In this document: one piece after another, positions 48,801 to 61,700 of the stretch | How the letters are laid out: the number at the start of each line of letters is the position of its first letter | Numbering within the stretch: position 1 is the first letter of the stretch | Assembly (NCBI GenBank): GCA_017562135.1 | Contig: QEYB01001456.1 | Coordinates: forward strand, 186,001 to 250,000 | Length of the DNA: 64,000 nt | Origin: Dipylidium caninum | Lineage: Eukaryota > Platyhelminthes > Cestoda > Cyclophyllidea > Dipylidiidae | Direction: 5' to 3' | Translations under genes and position numbers: made by a program | Notes under the pieces: model-generated | Databases searched by the model: none | Seen by the model: only the letters and a program-made list of their open reading frames with translations | Told to the model about the DNA's origin: nothing

Positions 48801-49954
48801 CAACGGGTAGTCAACAGTATGTGTCTTATTTTCCTTGCCGGTTCGACGTTCAAGATTTTATCAAGAGGTATAAATGACGACTGTGAAGGATTCAAGCCTC
48901 TCCGCCAGCCACAGCTGCAGGTTCTCGGCTCATGACGTGAAGACGGGAGCCAGCAACCGTTTCTGTTCTGAAATAAGGTAGAAAGGGTCTTTCGGCGCAT
49001 TTTATGAGGCAATAGAATCTGTACTCAGTTTTAAGCTTCATTGCAAGCCTCAACTTGTGGAAGAGAAGGAGGGGGAGGCTTCCTTAACCAATTCTTAACA
49101 CAAGTAGACAGAATACGTGTGACCTGTGAGGTTTATTAAACAAAACCACTATGATGTACAAGTTACGCGTTCCTGTGAAGGTGCTTTCATGAAATGTATC
49201 ATTTCAAACGAAATGTTTCCCATCGTGTCTACCAAAACCTCCTCTTCTTATGGGCAAAATCCTAACGTTGATAATGCCACATCCTGCCCAGAAGAGGTTT
49301 AGGAACAACAAAACTCTTAGTTAAGGGGTGTGGGCTAGATCAAACTGAAAAAAGGCGTACATATTGCCTGTCAGGGAGGCGACGATCAACGGGACGACAG
49401 AACATAATCGGGCGAAAATTTTATCGTATTTCGTATACATTTCAAAAGAGAATGATGGTAGCCAGTCGGGAGTATTTGGCTAGCTGTATTTTCAGGTTAA
49501 CATTGTGTCTTCTTGCGCAGTGGTTTTTAACTTCAGGCGCTACAACAATGAGAAGCTGTCACAAGCGCTCAAACGGTAGTGTGAAAAGTTACGACTGAAA
49601 GAGAGGAAGGTGATAGTGGTGACTTCAACGGCGCCACTGCTAAATGTGGTCACACACTTAGGGCGGCGCAGTGATCGCGTGGCAATGGAGTGCAGACTCC
49701 GAAGCCGATTCTCTCCTGAAACACAGGCTGAGCTCAGTGACTAATGCCTGTGCCAGCAACGAGGGCTACTCTGATGTCAGACAGCGCAAAGCCCGTGAGA
49801 GCCCCAGCGAAGACGTTTGATGCGGTGAGTTGTAAGAGGTTTCTATTTGTCGGAGTCCATTTAACCAATCAGAGTGAGGAGCACTCATAGTTCCACTTGG
49901 CAAGACCTAAGCATTTTTATCAGAACTGTCATGAGTATCTCGCAGAGTTAGAAC
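45861..49954. other. gene-poor interval; GC-rich block at 46620-46860
   Basis: About 4 kb with only short, unrecognised frames. The GC-rich block at 46620-46860 shares short words with the island at 25170-25510. Head-to-head placement of flanking genes means promoters for both should lie at the ends of this interval. Confidence 0.4.
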
Positions 49955-52900
49955 ATGGATACCGATATTTACGTATTGCGTGCCTTCTATTGCGGATTTT
50001 GTAGCATCCGGCACCAGCCACTCGATCAAAACGACGTGCCCGGCTACTTAGCCCGAAGAGTGCAAATGAAGCCGAGGGTGGAGTGCACCATCCACGGAGA
50101 CATTTGTGGTTTTGTCGTGACGACCGCAAAGGCAAGGGCCTTTCCCGCAGCAGTCATAAATGGGTATATCTCCTTGAACAATGCCACACACACAGTCGCA
50201 GTAAGGCACTGTGAGACGGACCATTTCTTGGCCGGATATCGGTTCTTCTCCTTCAACACCACACAGGAGCAAGATTACTTCGTACAGTACCTGGATACCA
50301 TCCTGGATAGTCATGTCAACATGTTCAAGAGGAATAGCGCCCTCTACTACGATTATCCCCTGCGAGGAGGTACGACAGAGACCAAGAAGCCGTTTGGTGC
50401 CTACGGGATGACGCCGAGACAGATGCAGTACATGGCTCCGCCTATGTCGAGGAAGGTGCAGAAAGGACAAATACGAGTGAGCGATTCTTCTAAAATACCT
50501 AAAATCTCGCGATGTAATCGGTTTAATTATAGATTGAAAGTTCGCAAAAAGAGACATGTCGTTTATTTAGCCCAGCACATTGGAAAAATCCTCCTTTTCC
50601 AGAAATGCGTGGCAGATTTAAGTACCCGTGATTAGTCGATTGGCGTTACTTATGCACCAAACCGCAGCTAAAGCAGGATCAACTGTCGACCTTGGCGACG
50701 CTCAAATTCACATATTCACAGCATTAAAGGTGCATTTATAAACCCTACGGGTGCGTGTGGCAGTCCGAAGTACACCGACACATGGTCAGTAGTGGTGCAT
50801 TGTACTGTCACAAACTAATTGGGCGACATGACGTTGACTGCGAGTCATTAGAAAGACACAGTAACGTGAGATAGTCTACGTAGTCATTCCGCGCGCCCTG
50901 TTCGGTGAGACCTCAGGAAGGAAATCTAGCCAGCAGAAATGTTGCTCGCTTGGGAAGATTTTGACGACTCCGCGCCTGTTTGGCAGAATGGGTGATGATG
51001 ATTCGACACTCTGGCTGTCGTCGAGTGGTCACGAAACACCATTTAGGCGGAATGAAAGCCGAATGAGTAGACAGTTGGGCGTGCAAAGGCATCGCCGCTA
51101 ATCTCGTTAATATCGATAAGGTGAACTGCTGACGAAACGGCACATAATAAAATTATTCAACGCAACAGGGTGGGAAGTAGCCAATCAGCGACGGGAGAGA
51201 AGAGTGCAATCATGAGGTGTTAGGCGCTCTCGAAGGGATTCTCAGGACTCCCTTTGAGCTGCCTCGACGTTGCCGGGAGGGGGGGGGGAAGGGCGGGGAG
51301 AGGGATGGCGACTAGCAGATACTTCCCGACCCATTTGACGCCACTAAGATGTTCGAGGCGCTCGTGGAGTCGTCCAGGTGGGCGCTGGTAGCGCGTGGTC
51401 GTTTCAAGTATGGCTAGGGCGCCCATGGACAGAGAGGGACTCTTGGCCCTTTGCTCGCGCGCTCCGTGCTCCTCTATACTTCTCGTCTCTTCGAGGCGAT
51501 CGTATCCGGCACCGGGTTTGTGAAGTGTAGGGACTGTTCACTTCACTCTCCCCTAATCCGTGCGAAACAGGCAACAGCACCCGTCTGTGCAGTTGACAGC
51601 CCCGAATGACGAGATTAAAGAGGCAATGCGCAGAGCAGGGGATGAATTTCGCTTGGCGGGTCGCGCACACACTTGCACATGATGCTGCTCAAAGGGGCAC
51701 GGACAAATGGTCTTCGTCTTTCACTTCCTCCTCACCCATACACGGCGCAGAAGCGACAAATCGTATCGTATTGCGTCCACATCGTGTGGACTCGGTAATC
51801 ACCGTGAGCATCGCTGGGTGGGTATAAACCGAAGGCAGCCTTGGGCAACGCCTGCTTAGGCCAGCGTCATTGCCTCCCACATCGTCCGGCTTTCGAGTCA
51901 ACCACGGGTGTTGGCATTGCTCGCCTCTCATCGGAGCTACTTGATTGAAATGCGGCTCCACCCTTTGAAGCCTTAACACTGACCCGCACTCTCTTTCCCG
52001 TGAAGAGGGCTCCATTTTTATTTGCTCCTAAAGCACGTACGGAAGGGCATAAGACAAATTAATTTGTGTGGGTGCGATGATCAGCCAACCTCCCCTCGCC
52101 TAGCCTCTGGCCTCTTATCTGTTGCGATCCTCGACCGCTACTGCCAAGCGTGGAATGACCGAAGACAAATCGAGCGCCCACCAATTTGACTGAAGAGAAA
52201 AGCATCTGCATGCAGTTGGCAGGAGGCATGCTGACTATTATGTACACTCTGAAATATCCGCGATGCCGATGAGATTGTATTGTTCACAGTCTCCACACGA
52301 CTTAACTAATGCGGAAGCAGAAGAAGGGCGGAGGGGGCGGGGATGAAGATTGCGTCTTACCCAAAGTATCCTCTGCGACGAGCATGAGATAGTCCTCCGA
52401 GGTATAATGGTTCACCGTTTGTGTGGACGTGTGCGTATGTGTGTGTGTGGAGAAGTTGTGGCTGTGGGAGGCTATAGGCATTGTCACAAGGCTCGGTTGC
52501 CAAGGCTGCAGAGTCCACGATGTTGAAGATGCATCCAAGTGACAGGCACTTGGGCGTCTTCTGTGTTGTACGAAAAGCCGAAATGTCACTTGGGTGTTCG
52601 AATTCGTCGGCACAAGCGGGTGAAGGTGTGTCGCACCGTTGAACACTCACCTGCCGCTCGGCGCCAGATAATGGGATGGGGAATCGGACCTATGCTGCCG
52701 GACGCAAATTATTGCAAGGTAAGGCTGCAACTGGCATATCTTGTTACCTTGAACCGCGGCCCAGGTTATGCGAGAAGCCCTGGATCTCGGGAGAGAGGCA
52801 GCCCGCGCTCTCCACGCTGATTGCTGGATGGGTGGGGGCAGGCGACTAGGTGCCGCTCTCGCTGATCATGCAGCGGCATTGATCCCCCCCCCCCCTATCC

Positions 52901-54456
52901 TCGCCCTTAGCGCGGGTGTCATTTCCCTCTCTCGCCACCCAGATCTTCGAAATGCACAATTTCGCACTTCGGGCGCCCTTAATTCTCCAACCCGGCTTGG
53001 CGTTGCCCAGTAACAACGATGCATTGAGGGCGAGGACCCTCTTGAGGCCTTGAATCCGTGGATAGCGACAAATGGTCATCAATGCGTCCAGGCCAATGGA
53101 TGCAGGCGCCGAGAAATAGGGCCACATAGATGTCCTGGTCACTTCCCCTTCTTCCACATAGGCAACCGCAACCAACTCTCTGGTACCCTTTGCGCCACTC
53201 TTGTTCATATCCACAAGTAGTTTATTTCACTCCACACAAGAACGTGAGACGACAACTAGCTTTTTGTAGTTGCTGATGATGGTAATGGTACTGCTGTTAG
53301 CGTCCTCCCTGGAAAACTTCGACAGTTGAGTGTAATCGGCCAGAACTGACAAAGTACTGAAATCCCACCGAAAGGACCCAATTCAATTTGACATCAATGT
53401 ATTTTGCACTGGTCATTGATCTCGTCCCAATCCTTCCATCTATGATCACATGCTCAGTGTTCATTACCTCGAGGAGAGGAAGAGTGGTTGAATTTGCTGT
53501 GGAGGCGCCGGCAACTGTACGCCCTCCCATATACGCTTCCCCTGGCTTGGTGGAATTGGTCACCCCGTAATCTCACCCCTCGTGCACGAGACACCCGGAC
53601 GAAGGGTCTGACGACTCGCGCAAATTCCGAGGGTAGTACACGACTATCTCTGGCCCAGTCTCTAGTGAAAGGCATCTTCACACTCTCTTCATCCCTCCTG
53701 AAAGGACTGCAGTAGATACGCGGAACATCCACTCTATCTAACACGCTCCCATTGTTAAGCTCACAACTATAACGTAACCCAAGTCGCCGTGCTCTTATGC
53801 TTAGCTGCCCAGGCAGGTATGAACCCACGCTTGTGCATGCACGCATATACTTAGCATCCCGAGCTAACGTCGTACCTAGATGAAGAGAGGAAAGATGAGG
53901 ACGAAGGGTGCAGAATCTACCTGATACGTGGACATGGGTATGTAGGGAGTGGGTTGAGGAGAAAGCATCACACATGCCGTGGTACTTCGAGTATGCGCAT
54001 GGTAAGAATCACCGTAATAATAGGCGCTCTCATGGTTTTCGGCAGGGTGAATAAGACGACGTGCCTCCGCGGGGCTAAGTCAAGGACCTCCCAGTAACCG
54101 TGTTTTCGCTCCGATCACTAATGTTTCCTGCCTTTCAGCAAGCCTATTATTATCTCGCAGGGATAATCGCTGTGATTTGGTGTTGCCGCCACAGATATAC
54201 GGCAGCATCCCGCAAGCAGGCTAATGCTCCCGAGTGGCTCAACAATGGCCTCTTTGTGAAGCCTGACATTAGGATACTAGAACAACACCATTGAATCAAA
54301 TGGAGTAAGGTGTTGGCGTTCAATACTCAGAGAAGTTTAATTTTGTTCTTTCAGAAAAAGGTGCGTAAAAGTTCTCAACGGCCGGAGATTGTGGACCGCT
54401 ACGCTATAGACAGGCTTCGGCGAATGGCGCATATCAGGAACCTCCAAAACGAATGG
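49955..54456 (+). CDS. probable single-pass membrane protein of unknown function (exon model tentative)
   Basis: Exon 1, 49955-50476, is a clean 174-codon frame from ATG (in-frame TAG just upstream) to donor GTGAGC. It is Cys-, Tyr- and His-containing with two potential N-glycosylation sites (NNAT, NTTQ). A 51-base phase-0 exon follows at 52668-52718 (IMGWGIGPMLPDANYCK, donor GTAAGG). An exon from 54139 carries a hydrophobic segment YYYLAGIIAVIWCC and a basic flank, then APEWLNNGLF. It may read to TGA at 54292-54294, or splice at GTGAAG after GLF to a phase-0 exon at 54355-54456 (KKVRKSSQRPEIVDRYAIDR, donor GTACAT). Phases agree across all joins, which supports one gene. I recognise no domain. 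Layout suggests an extracellular or lumenal N-terminal part, one membrane pass and a basic cytoplasmic tail. Confidence 0.45.
51279..51288 (+). repeat. run of ten G
   Basis: Homopolymer inside a G-rich stretch (51275-51305), in an intron of the tentative membrane-protein gene. Confidence 0.9.
52884..52895 (+). repeat. run of twelve C
   Basis: Uninterrupted C homopolymer in an intron of the tentative membrane-protein gene. Confidence 0.9.
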
Positions 54457-55738
54457 GTACATCTAATTTACAACTCCACGTGATTTTTCACATCTCACGT
54501 GCCCTATCGTTTAAAATGCAAATAAATTGTCGTAGCAAGACGAATCGCTTTGACTCAAAACTGACGAAAGAAGATAGGGAGGAAGGGCGGAAGGGCGGAA
54601 GGGGGGAGGAGAGGAAGGAGGGGGGGGGGAAGCAAATAGACGTTCCCATGGGTCATGATCGGAGCAAGACAACTTATGATGGCAAGTTTGGGCGACAAGT
54701 TAACTAAGTTTTGTGGGTTTCACCGACTCACACTAGTTCGTGACCCGTCACTAGACACTATCCACACCAATGGCCGAGGCAGTACATTTGCCAACGTCAG
54801 ACCGTAGCTGAGGCCGATTTAGCCTCGAGATGTGGCCCAGGTAGGCGGCAAATACACCGACTCTTCCACGTCGAGCAATTGATTTGAACAGCAGATAACC
54901 TGAAAATGAGGAAAGAAGCAGGTAACTCAGGAATAAACAAGGACGAGTTGAAAATTGCGTCCAACGATGAACTTGTTCTTCCCTCCAATGCATACCGGTT
55001 CGAAGGCAAATCCTAAGGCGACCTGGTTGAATAGACGAGTAAGCGCGTTGAGAGGGGGAGTAGATTATTTGGAATATCATAGTTTGACCTCGCGGGTCTG
55101 TCTGAAACACTTCTTTGTTGGAGAAGGCTAGATTACTGCGTGGCAATAATATATTTGTATAGATTTGTACACCTCAATTTAGTGCCCTGTACTGAATTGA
55201 CCGCTCGACGAAATCTCGGCACCCACATTGAGGACAACCGGCAATTTCAGTGGTTGAATGGCTCAATGGGTGTAAGGAAATGAAGGAGCTTCTAACAAGC
55301 AACTACTATCCATAGACGTAAGCACACTGCGGAGAACTTGAAAATTTTGAGCCATCATAAAAGAGTTGCTTATCAGGCAACCAGCTTGGGCACCTCTTCT
55401 CCATAGGCGTGTGTTAAAACGGGCATACCTTAATGTAGGATAGAGACAGTCTTAGTTGGTATCGAGTGGTCACCTCAAACGCTTGCTGGGGCTAGTCAAA
55501 TCCATGTGCGCGATTACAGAATTAACAGTTGGCGATGACACAACAATGGCGTAAAGAAGGCAGCGAGTAATGGCAAAATATTCAGCTGTGCGGAGACGTA
55601 TACGACATGGAGGATGATTGTACTCCTATACTCTCAATGCTCTTCGACTATTTCTTTAAATTACCTGAAAAAGCACCTCGTCGAACGGTACATCTGGGTG
55701 GCTGCTCGGTTGTACGGTGTGGTTGACCAAATTTGCTT
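54457..55738. other. interval before extended synaptotagmin; purine-rich tract
   Basis: No supported coding exon. A purine-rich strand from about 54570 to 54632 ends in ten G (54620-54629) and could form triplex or G-quadruplex structure. The minus-strand frame 54751-55146 matches nothing known. The promoter of the synaptotagmin gene should lie near 55600. Confidence 0.4.
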
Positions 55739-58700
55739 ATGGATAAAAGTGAAGCAGACATCCCAAGTGGGAAACGTGGAGCAAAGCTTGATATTTTGTC
55801 AGTGGCGCGTACCTATGCCAAAATAATAGGCTGCTGGGTAGCCGTATGGAGCCTTGGCTACTACAGGTTCAGTCCGAGTTGGGTGGTGCTTGGGACCCTG
55901 GCGTACATGGCCTATTCTCGGGCTTATGAAAGACGGCGACTTGTGGGCTCAATCATGAGAACTATCAGCGAAGACGAGAAAGCTTCGATCATAAGAAATA
56001 TCGGATGCCATGAGTTGCCCACCTGGGTACGCTTTGCTTTTCAACCCCTGACAATTAGGTGTACTTTCCGGACGTTTGAACGTGCTGAGTGGCTTAACAA
56101 AGTGAGATGTTATGGTTACACTAGCCCCTAGATTATTCAACGAATGTGGTCGTACATAACCGAGTACGTCAACAAGGTTCTAGTTGAGACCGTGCAGCCG
56201 GCCGTGAATGCTAACCTACCCTCATCTTTGCAGCCCTTTATTTTTTGCGCACGGATCTCGGAGATGCGGTTTGACCAATTACTCTTATCATTTAGAAGTT
56301 TAGCCACCTCGTATTGGTGGTGTGAAGGTGTATACGGAGGAAGGTATTCGCCGGGATGAAATTGTTATGGATGTTGACCTGATGTAACAGAGATCAGTCA
56401 CGCTCGATTTCTGTAGGTTGTACAGTGACGCTAGAATCAAAGTTTCAGTGGGCAAGATAATAGCCGGTGTCAAGGATTTTGAGGTAGGGTATGTTGCTGA
56501 TAAGTTGCCTGTCTGCGTTCTCATACACAGGAGCCGTGGATTACATCAGCTCTTCTACTTTGATAGCTCCGTGGAACGCTGCGAATTTCGATAAAGCCTC
56601 TTGTTCCGCAAATCCCGTTTGTTGGAGCGGTAACTGTGTGCTTCCTCGATAATCCGGTAACCGGGCTTTATTTTTATCGATAATCGCAATAGTACATCAA
56701 CTTCCTCCTTACGCATCTGGGTAATATCTTGACCATGCCTGGACTTCAGTATGTTACCTCCTTTTCATGAATTAGATTTTTAATTTTTATCGTTGTTTTT
56801 TAAGCCCATCCTATTTGTTATAAGGCAAACTCTGTACCGCACAGTTCAGGACGCAGTTGGTGCGCTTTGTGTTCTTCCGAATCGGATTTCGGTCCCCCTC
56901 GTAAATGATGTCATTCTGGGACAGATCAAATTCCCTTCTGCACAGGTTAGCTCGTGACGTAATTTACGAATTTGGGTGGAAAAGGCTTTATTTCTTTATA
57001 CCCAGTGGTATTGCATGATTATTCTTCGTAGCCGGCATGATGGTAGTAATGTGAGGGAGGCGATAAGCCGAGGTGATTATGCAACTGCTTACTCCCCAGC
57101 CTTTTTGGTTTTGTTTCGTTTTTTTATTTGAGGATTAATATGAAGCCCCATCGTCATTCGTCTGGCTCTTGTCACACATTTCTTGCGATTGCAAATTTTA
57201 TAGTAGACTCACGGAAATCGTACTAGCAGACTAGTAAGGAATATTATATATGATTTAGTCCATATGGCTTACGCAATAGGTTTAGTTGAGTCCTTTTGTG
57301 TGTGAACAAAAAATACGCCCCCTTATGTAGCTTACAAGTATTTCATCTTGCATCTTTCAATGCTTACGCATACGTGGAAACATCGATAGCACGCCTTCAT
57401 AACTAGTCCTCATCGACTCAGACGTTTCCGTTTTACCTCTCCGTACATTCGACGGTCGCATCATTGGTGCACAAAGTTGACCTTCCCTTTGGGGTGTTGT
57501 TCCCATGATATTTAGGTGATTTTTCAGAAAAGTTCCCTCACGTGTTTGGTGGGAGGCATTATTGTCAAAAAATCCTCTAGCCTTCTCAGGTAGTTTCGTT
57601 TTAGTCTCTACAATGGCTGCCTTTAGCAGCAAGATGAAATATACTTGCGCTTCACTCAATAATCTATTGATCCCATAGTGTCGTACCTATGTCATACATT
57701 ATCTGAATCAGAATAGTCAACTTTGGTACTCCGTCAATAGCGCAACCCTATGTCAATATGAGGTACTGTCTCATCTTTCATGCCTGTTGGACAGTGTTCT
57801 CAGTATGCCCCTTGTCTGAATTCCTCGATCCGCAATGTCTGACATTGTTGGCTAATTCCGCGAAAGTGGGAGAAATTCATAGACTCCACAAATGTCCGCA
57901 TTTTACAGCCTCTAGTTGAAAGTGGAAATTATTTCCTAACTGTTTGTCTCAGGAGGGATGGTGGGCGGTTTTTTTCCTCCACGAGTTATTTTCCAATTTC
58001 GTCTAACTTGACATTGTTAAGATCGCGGGTGTAGACGATTTGTTTACAGCCTACAACTAAATCGCTTACCTTTTACGCTCTCCTTTCTATCCAATTACCG
58101 CCTTAATCGTATTTTAGGGTGCTGTTCGTATTGAGGTCGTTTCCGCTAGCGATCTCGTAGCTGCCGATGCAAACCTTGTTGGGAAGCCGTCTTCTGATCC
58201 CTACTGTGTCGTTCGAGGTACCTCACTTTGCTTTACGTGGGTTGGTTCCCTAGTCCGCCTTACTCCCCGGCGAATGACAGTACTCGAGACATTGAACAGC
58301 ATGTTGAGGTTTGAGATACTCGGGACGCCCTGTCGATCACAACTTTTTTTTACTTTGTGGATGATACGGATCAGAAATGGGTAATTGGCAGGGTCCTGCT
58401 GGTCAAGATTCCTTTGAGTCAGTTTTTTTATTATCTGGTTGACCCGTACAAGACACGCATCTTTGACGTCATAACTTCCTTTTTCACTGCGCATTTATCT
58501 GGTACCTTAATAGGTGGGTCAAACAATAGGACTGTCCCACTTACTTTTTGACCCAAATATTTGGTAATTTGTGAAGCGGTTTTATTCTCAGTCTGATTGA
58601 AGTTGAAATATTTTTGTGGTATGCGCACTGTTGACGGAATTGAGTATTATCTAGTGTAGGCTGAATCGAACGTGTCCCAGTAATATAAAGCACAATGTCA

Positions 58701-61700
58701 CCTTTTCAAGTGAGTACTCCAAAATGTTTCGACGAAGTAGGTTGAAACCATATGTGAGGCAATGGTAAACACTCCTCGAGTATTCTTTCTTCCGTTGAAT
58801 AACGGTTAGGGGACTCCTCTGAGGAAAACGGTGAATGTGATGTTACTTTCTAATTAGCCAAGACCTTATCCTTTCGTTTTCCTAGTTTCAAGGTACCTTC
58901 TCGGCAGCGATTCCTATTTGCATCCTTTATTTCGAATTATTGCTCTTATCGCTTGTCCATCTTCGCTGTCGCATATTCATTCATTGGCCACTTGTACGAG
59001 GCGTCTTAGTTTTCTTGATTCAGGCCCCATCCTTTCATCCGTTTTTTTTCTGCACCTTCAGGAAGTGGAAGAGAGCGACTTGAACATAACATTTGTATAA
59101 TTTGCTACTTCTAGGGAGAAATAATTTCAATTGTCTGTGTGGTAGGACGTATATTCTTCATTTCGATTAATTGGCAAAACTCGCGTGATCGTCAATTAAT
59201 GAAAGCCGGGCCAGGCCCACATTTGTCGCTGTAGCAAGTGGATCTGATCATAACCTCTTTGTTAACCACGTTCCGGCTTTTTCTGAGTAATTGGCCTCAC
59301 TTAAGGTCTCGTCTATTTACTGTCTTTTTTGTTACTTGGTGACATAGTAACTGGCGTATGAATTTCTTTTCCAGTTGGGGCCGCAAAGTTCACCACAAAG
59401 GTGATAAATCATACGGTCAACCCAACATGGAATGAATGCTTCCAGGTGGGTGTACAAGTCGATGTTCACCACTTATCATTATTGAACATATAAATAACCG
59501 AAGTACAAGTAGCCGTTGTTAGCGTTCAAAACTACTTAATTAACTAAAGCAAACCTATCCTTTCAGCAAAACGCTGTAGTTAACATCCATCTTGGGGTTT
59601 GTGCTCGCGCTACGCTGAAATGTGTATAAAAGGGGCTCCTAATACAAGTTCTCCCGGTAGATTTTCCATCAGAAATTGTACTCCCCGTGGGTTAACATTA
59701 CCCCTCCGTCGTCGTCGTTGTTGTCAAATAGACACCCCGATCGCTCCCATTCTCTACATATCAGGGGTTATGGCGGAAGGTTATCAGACATTATATGCAC
59801 GAATTACATTGTTATTTGATGCCAGTTCTTCCCCACGTTAAACACTTTCAGACCATTGTTGATCAGAGGATGGGTCAATCGGTGATCATCGAGGTGTGGG
59901 ACAAAGATGCTAGCAGCAAGGACGACGAATTGGGCCTGTGAGTCGTCGGTATTTTGGTGAATTAGACACGACAATAACGCAGTGACAGCAGACGATTAAT
60001 TGTCAATGCCATTGATGTGGATAGGTTCACGCCGAGGAGGATGTTTCCAGCGCCCTTGGGCAAAAACCTGAAATTCACAATGTTTTCGTTGAGTACACGA
60101 GTGTTGACCTAATGAGTTGCTCGCTGTCAATTTATGAATGTCTTTCACTCAAGGATTACATATTCATCATTTCAGAACTACACTGCCAATAGAAGAAGTT
60201 TACTTACGTGGACAAATAAATTCGGTAAGGTATTGGCCACTTCGATCCTGCTAAATTGTGCACGCCGAGGGTGTATTGCCGTCCCAACGGGTGTGCGTCG
60301 ATGCGTTCGAAGGTTTTTGCGTCACTGCACCATGTGTATTTGCCACAACAATGCAGCCTAGAAGAAGGTGTTTTTATGTTAAGTGTGTAATTTGCAAACG
60401 CATCTGGCTTGCTCTTGTCACTTACCTTGCCCTCTTTGGCGTATGGAGACTGGTCTGAAATGCAACTCGAGAACTTCCCCATCCCTAATGCCAGTCTCCG
60501 TGGGAGCCTCACGACTTGCTGTTCATGCGGTGTGATAAGATGCTCATCGGTACATTCCTTGAGGTGTGATAATTAAAGTGACCCCTTTGCGGAAGGCCCG
60601 ACACACCTCTTAGGTCGCACAAGATCAGGACAATAGAGTCATTCATTGCATGTACGTTGGTATAAGTAGTCGTGGCAGTGAATCGTGGAACTCTCCTCTC
60701 AGTCACCGATGTCTTCTTCCGGACTCCGACCCATTTCATCGTTAATTGAACGCTGAACTTTTCCCTTTCCACCATAATTTCACGTGGCTGTCAGTGGTAA
60801 CACAGAGTTCTTGGCGTAAATTATGGTGCTGCCTTGCACTGTTGCACCGAATTACGATTCTCTATTCCTATGCTCGTTAATTGAACATTTCTCCCGTGCT
60901 CCTGGTTAGGCATCCCACTCGAGGTGGTTGTACCTTTGCCCACCATTGAGACACAAGAGATATCCGGGAGACACTCGTGTCTGCACCGTAACTCTGAAAA
61001 CTGCATTCTGTCACCCAAACTCGAGTGTATTGGAGCCGAGTTCGACTTCGGCTGTGCGGACCGGGGCATTTCTTTGGTGGAGGTCGTGTTAGCAACGGAT
61101 AGATAGTTTATTTTTCGTTTTTCCTCGTGCTGTTAACTGTGGTCTGTTTCATTCCTGTCTAATTGGTGGAAAGGTGGTGTGCTACCTCTTAATGGGATGC
61201 TTAATCAAGTGGCGTCCGGAATGCGTTCGTATACTTCAGGTGAAGATGCTGGAGGGCGTGAAAAAAGGCAAAGTCCACGTGAAAGGTGACATGGCTGGAC
61301 CTTTCACCGATCCATCGGATTTTATAGAGGTGTGTTTGCATTGTCTTCGCTTCAGTGCGTATTTACTAACTGGAAGTTATATTCGCAATAGCTTCACAAG
61401 AGTGTTGGTTGATGTCGCTGATTGATACACAATTCATACGTGGATAGGCATGGCCAAACGTAATGATTACCACAATGATGAAAAGTGGCAACTCTTGCTA
61501 TTTCGATAATTACTGGAATGTTTGTATGTGGGTTGGAGCACCTCCTCGCCATATGACATATTTCTTCCGCCTAGATGGAACAAACTCGTAAGGCTTCTTC
61601 CACTGAGAGAGTCATTTTTAACACCTACCTCTTCGTTCGCGTGGAACAGGCCAAAAATCTTCATGGTAACTTGTGTGTTGTTTAAACTGTCCGAATCCTA

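Noticed and set aside
53454..53975. 173-codon minus-strand frame
   Set aside because: No recognisable domain, no conserved motif, no splice context, and competing frames on both strands are similar in length.
60440..60540. additional synaptotagmin exon (LENFPIPNASLRG region)
   Set aside because: Open and somewhat protein-like, but exons 60176-60224 and 61240-61329 already join in phase and the segment lacks good splice sites.
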